From: Lachnospiraceae bacterium
GTDB lineage: Bacteria; Bacillota; Clostridia; Lachnospirales; Lachnospiraceae
Reading direction: 5' to 3'
DNA length: 64,000 nucleotides
NCBI GenBank assembly: GCA_024698705.1
Contig: JAILQX010000021.1
Coordinates: 1-64,000, forward strand
Position numbers and translations under genes: made by a program. Positions 62,953 through 64,000 of this stretch are shown here, piece by piece; the stretch's first letter is position 1, and every line of letters begins with the position of its first letter. The notes beneath the pieces were generated by a model that saw only the letters and a program-made list of their open reading frames with translations, searched no databases and had not been told where the DNA came from.

Positions 62953-62981
62953 TTGTTCTTTGACATAGAATCTGATATAAT
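62953..62981 (+). promoter_or_regulatory. Predicted promoter before the WbaP-like gene
   Basis: TTGTTC (62953-62958), a 17-base spacer and a perfect TATAAT (62976-62981). The -35 box is poor, so read-through from the operon upstream is also possible. A TTGACA at 62960 has the wrong spacing. Confidence 0.45.
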
Positions 62982-63023
62982 TAATAGGTTAAGATGTTTT
63001 TTTAATCGGGTTAGAGCGGGGAC

Positions 63024-64000
63024 ATGATTAAAGAGAATCAGAAGTATTTTAACAGGCTTCACGTTATATTTGATGCCCTCATAGTGGCAGGTTCCTATTT
63101 TCTGGGATTTTTTCTCAAGTTTGAAGGACCTTTTGCCGACAGATCAACGCTGGCTTATACGCCGGAGTTCTATTTTTCTGTTCTCTATTATCTTATTCCC
63201 GGATATCTAATAATCTATTACATGAACAGGATGTATGCGCCAAAGAGGACGCAGCGTCTTGAAGCGGAACTGGCCAAGGTCTTTGAGGCCAATGTTATCG
63301 GTGCGATCGCATTCATGGTATGCATCACGGCATTCAAGATCCCCGATTTCTCCCGTGGACTGATCGCCCTGTTCTGTATTTTAAATACGATATTTGCGTT
63401 TGTAGAGAGATGTATCATACGTACCGTTCTCAGAAAGATCAGAAGAAAAGGATACAATCTCAAGCATATACTGGTCGTCGGCTATTCGAGAGCGGCCGAA
63501 GAGTATATTGACAGGATAAATGACAATCCCCAGTGGGGATATATGATCCGTGGGATACTCGATGACAATATCCCAAGGTCGACCACATACAAAGGTGTGA
63601 AGGTAATAGGCAGGATAGATAATCTCGATGTTATCCTTCCGGCGAGCCGGCTCGACGAGATCGCCGTCACACTTCCGCTTTCGGATTATGATAAACTGGC
63701 GGATATAGTGAGCCGATGCGAAAAATCCGGGGTTCATACCAAGTTCATACCTGATTACAGCAGCCTTATACCAAACAGGCCTTATACGGAAGAACTTGAC
63801 GGACTGCCCGTCATCAATATAAGATATGTACCGCTTACCAATACGGTTAACGCGTTGATCAAGCGTATATTTGATCTTGTATTTTCATTGATAGGCATAA
63901 TCATCCTTTCACCGCTCATGCTCGTGCTTGCGATAATCGTAAAATGTTCGAGCAGGGGACCGGTAATATTCAAACAGGAAAGAGTCGGATTGCACAACAA
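63024..64000 (+). CDS. Polyprenyl-phosphate sugar phosphotransferase (WbaP-like), 3' end outside the window
   Basis: The first 325 residues of an exopolysaccharide polyprenyl glycosylphosphotransferase. There are about four membrane helices in the first 135 residues (ALIVAGSYFLGFFLKF, YYLIPGYLIIYYM, GAIAFMVCITAF). A nucleotide-binding-like CoA-binding fold starts at HILVVGYSRAAEEYIDRI (about 150). The catalytic bacterial-transferase domain begins at KRIFDLVFSLIGIIILSPLM (about 283) and the window ends at VIFKQERVG, just before the active-site Asp/Glu. It attaches hexose 1-phosphate to undecaprenyl phosphate and so starts polymer synthesis. GGGGACATG is a moderate ribosome site. The stop codon lies beyond 64000. 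Confidence 0.9.
   Translation, partial: MIKENQKYFNRLHVIFDALIVAGSYFLGFFLKFEGPFADRSTLAYTPEFYFSVLYYLIPGYLIIYYMNRMYAPKRTQRLEAELAKVFEANVIGAIAFMVCITAFKIPDFSRGLIALFCILNTIFAFVERCIIRTVLRKIRRKGYNLKHILVVGYSRAAEEYIDRINDNPQWGYMIRGILDDNIPRSTTYKGVKVIGRIDNLDVILPASRLDEIAVTLPLSDYDKLADIVSRCEKSGVHTKFIPDYSSLIPNRPYTEELDGLPVINIRYVPLTNTVNALIKRIFDLVFSLIGIIILSPLMLVLAIIVKCSSRGPVIFKQERVGLHN

Noticed and set aside
62960-62981. TTGACA plus TATAAT as a consensus promoter
   Set aside because: Only 10 bases separate the boxes; the TTGTTC at 62953 with 17-base spacing is the better reading.
1-64000. tRNA, rRNA, insertion sequences or phage genes
   Set aside because: None could be recognised; the Rpn nuclease is the only transposase-related gene and lacks terminal repeats.

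Overview
The window looks like a chromosomal segment of a motile Lachnospiraceae-type Firmicute (Butyrivibrio/Pseudobutyrivibrio/Roseburia-like). The evidence is AT-rich DNA, strong AGGAGG-type ribosome sites, some TTG starts, a flagellin gene, GH25 and glucosaminidase cell-wall enzymes, and a TagG/Wzm-type polysaccharide exporter. This assignment rests on gene content only. I see no rRNA, tRNA or CRISPR array. Nearly every gene is on the + strand.

Region A (1 to about 25.6 kb, visibly more AT-rich) is a flagellin-linked glycosylation island. It opens with the 3' end of a flagellin gene and its terminator. Then come two CgeB-like glycosyltransferases, a MAF/DUF115 flagellin glycosyltransferase, a LicD-type phosphotransferase, and a run of sugar-building enzymes: a ribulose-phosphate-epimerase-like protein, a YhcH-SIS fusion, a 2-hydroxyacid dehydrogenase, a CMP-sugar-type cytidylyltransferase, an IMPase-type phosphatase, a methyltransferase and a Gfo/Idh/MocA oxidoreductase. 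A set of unusual multidomain proteins follows: a capsule-type transferase, a GT4, a second MAF-like protein, two methyltransferases, a seven-bladed propeller, a HAD protein, a DUF1796 protein and a DUF4422 transferase. Seven of these carry what looks like the same extra Rossmann-type module. Between the DUF1796 and DUF4422 genes lies a compact locus that looks like an undescribed type I toxin-antitoxin module: a 41-residue membrane peptide behind a 9-codon leader, a ribosome site folded into a hairpin, a shared terminator, and a strong opposing promoter for an antisense RNA.

Region B (25.6-31.8 kb) contains a Zn-dehydrogenase plus IspD/TarI-like pair, probably for a CDP-polyol, then a second IspD/TarI-like paralogue. 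Between the paralogues sit a decayed AAA/DUF4143 ATPase gene and a HipA-like kinase module with a fused HTH, a palindromic operator over its own -10 box, and a small partner gene. A convergent Rpn-type nuclease gene closes the region.

Region C (32-64 kb, more GC-rich) is a cell-surface polysaccharide region. It holds a UDP-glucuronate-epimerase-like gene, a 1357-residue secreted autolysin-like protein, membrane proteins, an SGNH-like protein, an acyltransferase, a pair of SMR-type half-transporters, rfbB-rfbA-rfbC (dTDP-rhamnose; rfbD is not in the window) interleaved with two membrane-anchored GH25 paralogues, a Wzm/Wzt exporter, a WbdD-like methyltransferase-kinase fusion, four GT2 glycosyltransferases, a phosphoglucomutase, and the start of a WbaP-like polyprenyl-phosphate sugar transferase cut by the window end. 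A 154-bp near-perfect palindrome and an 80-bp repeat unit with 19-bp direct repeats occupy two of its intergenic gaps.
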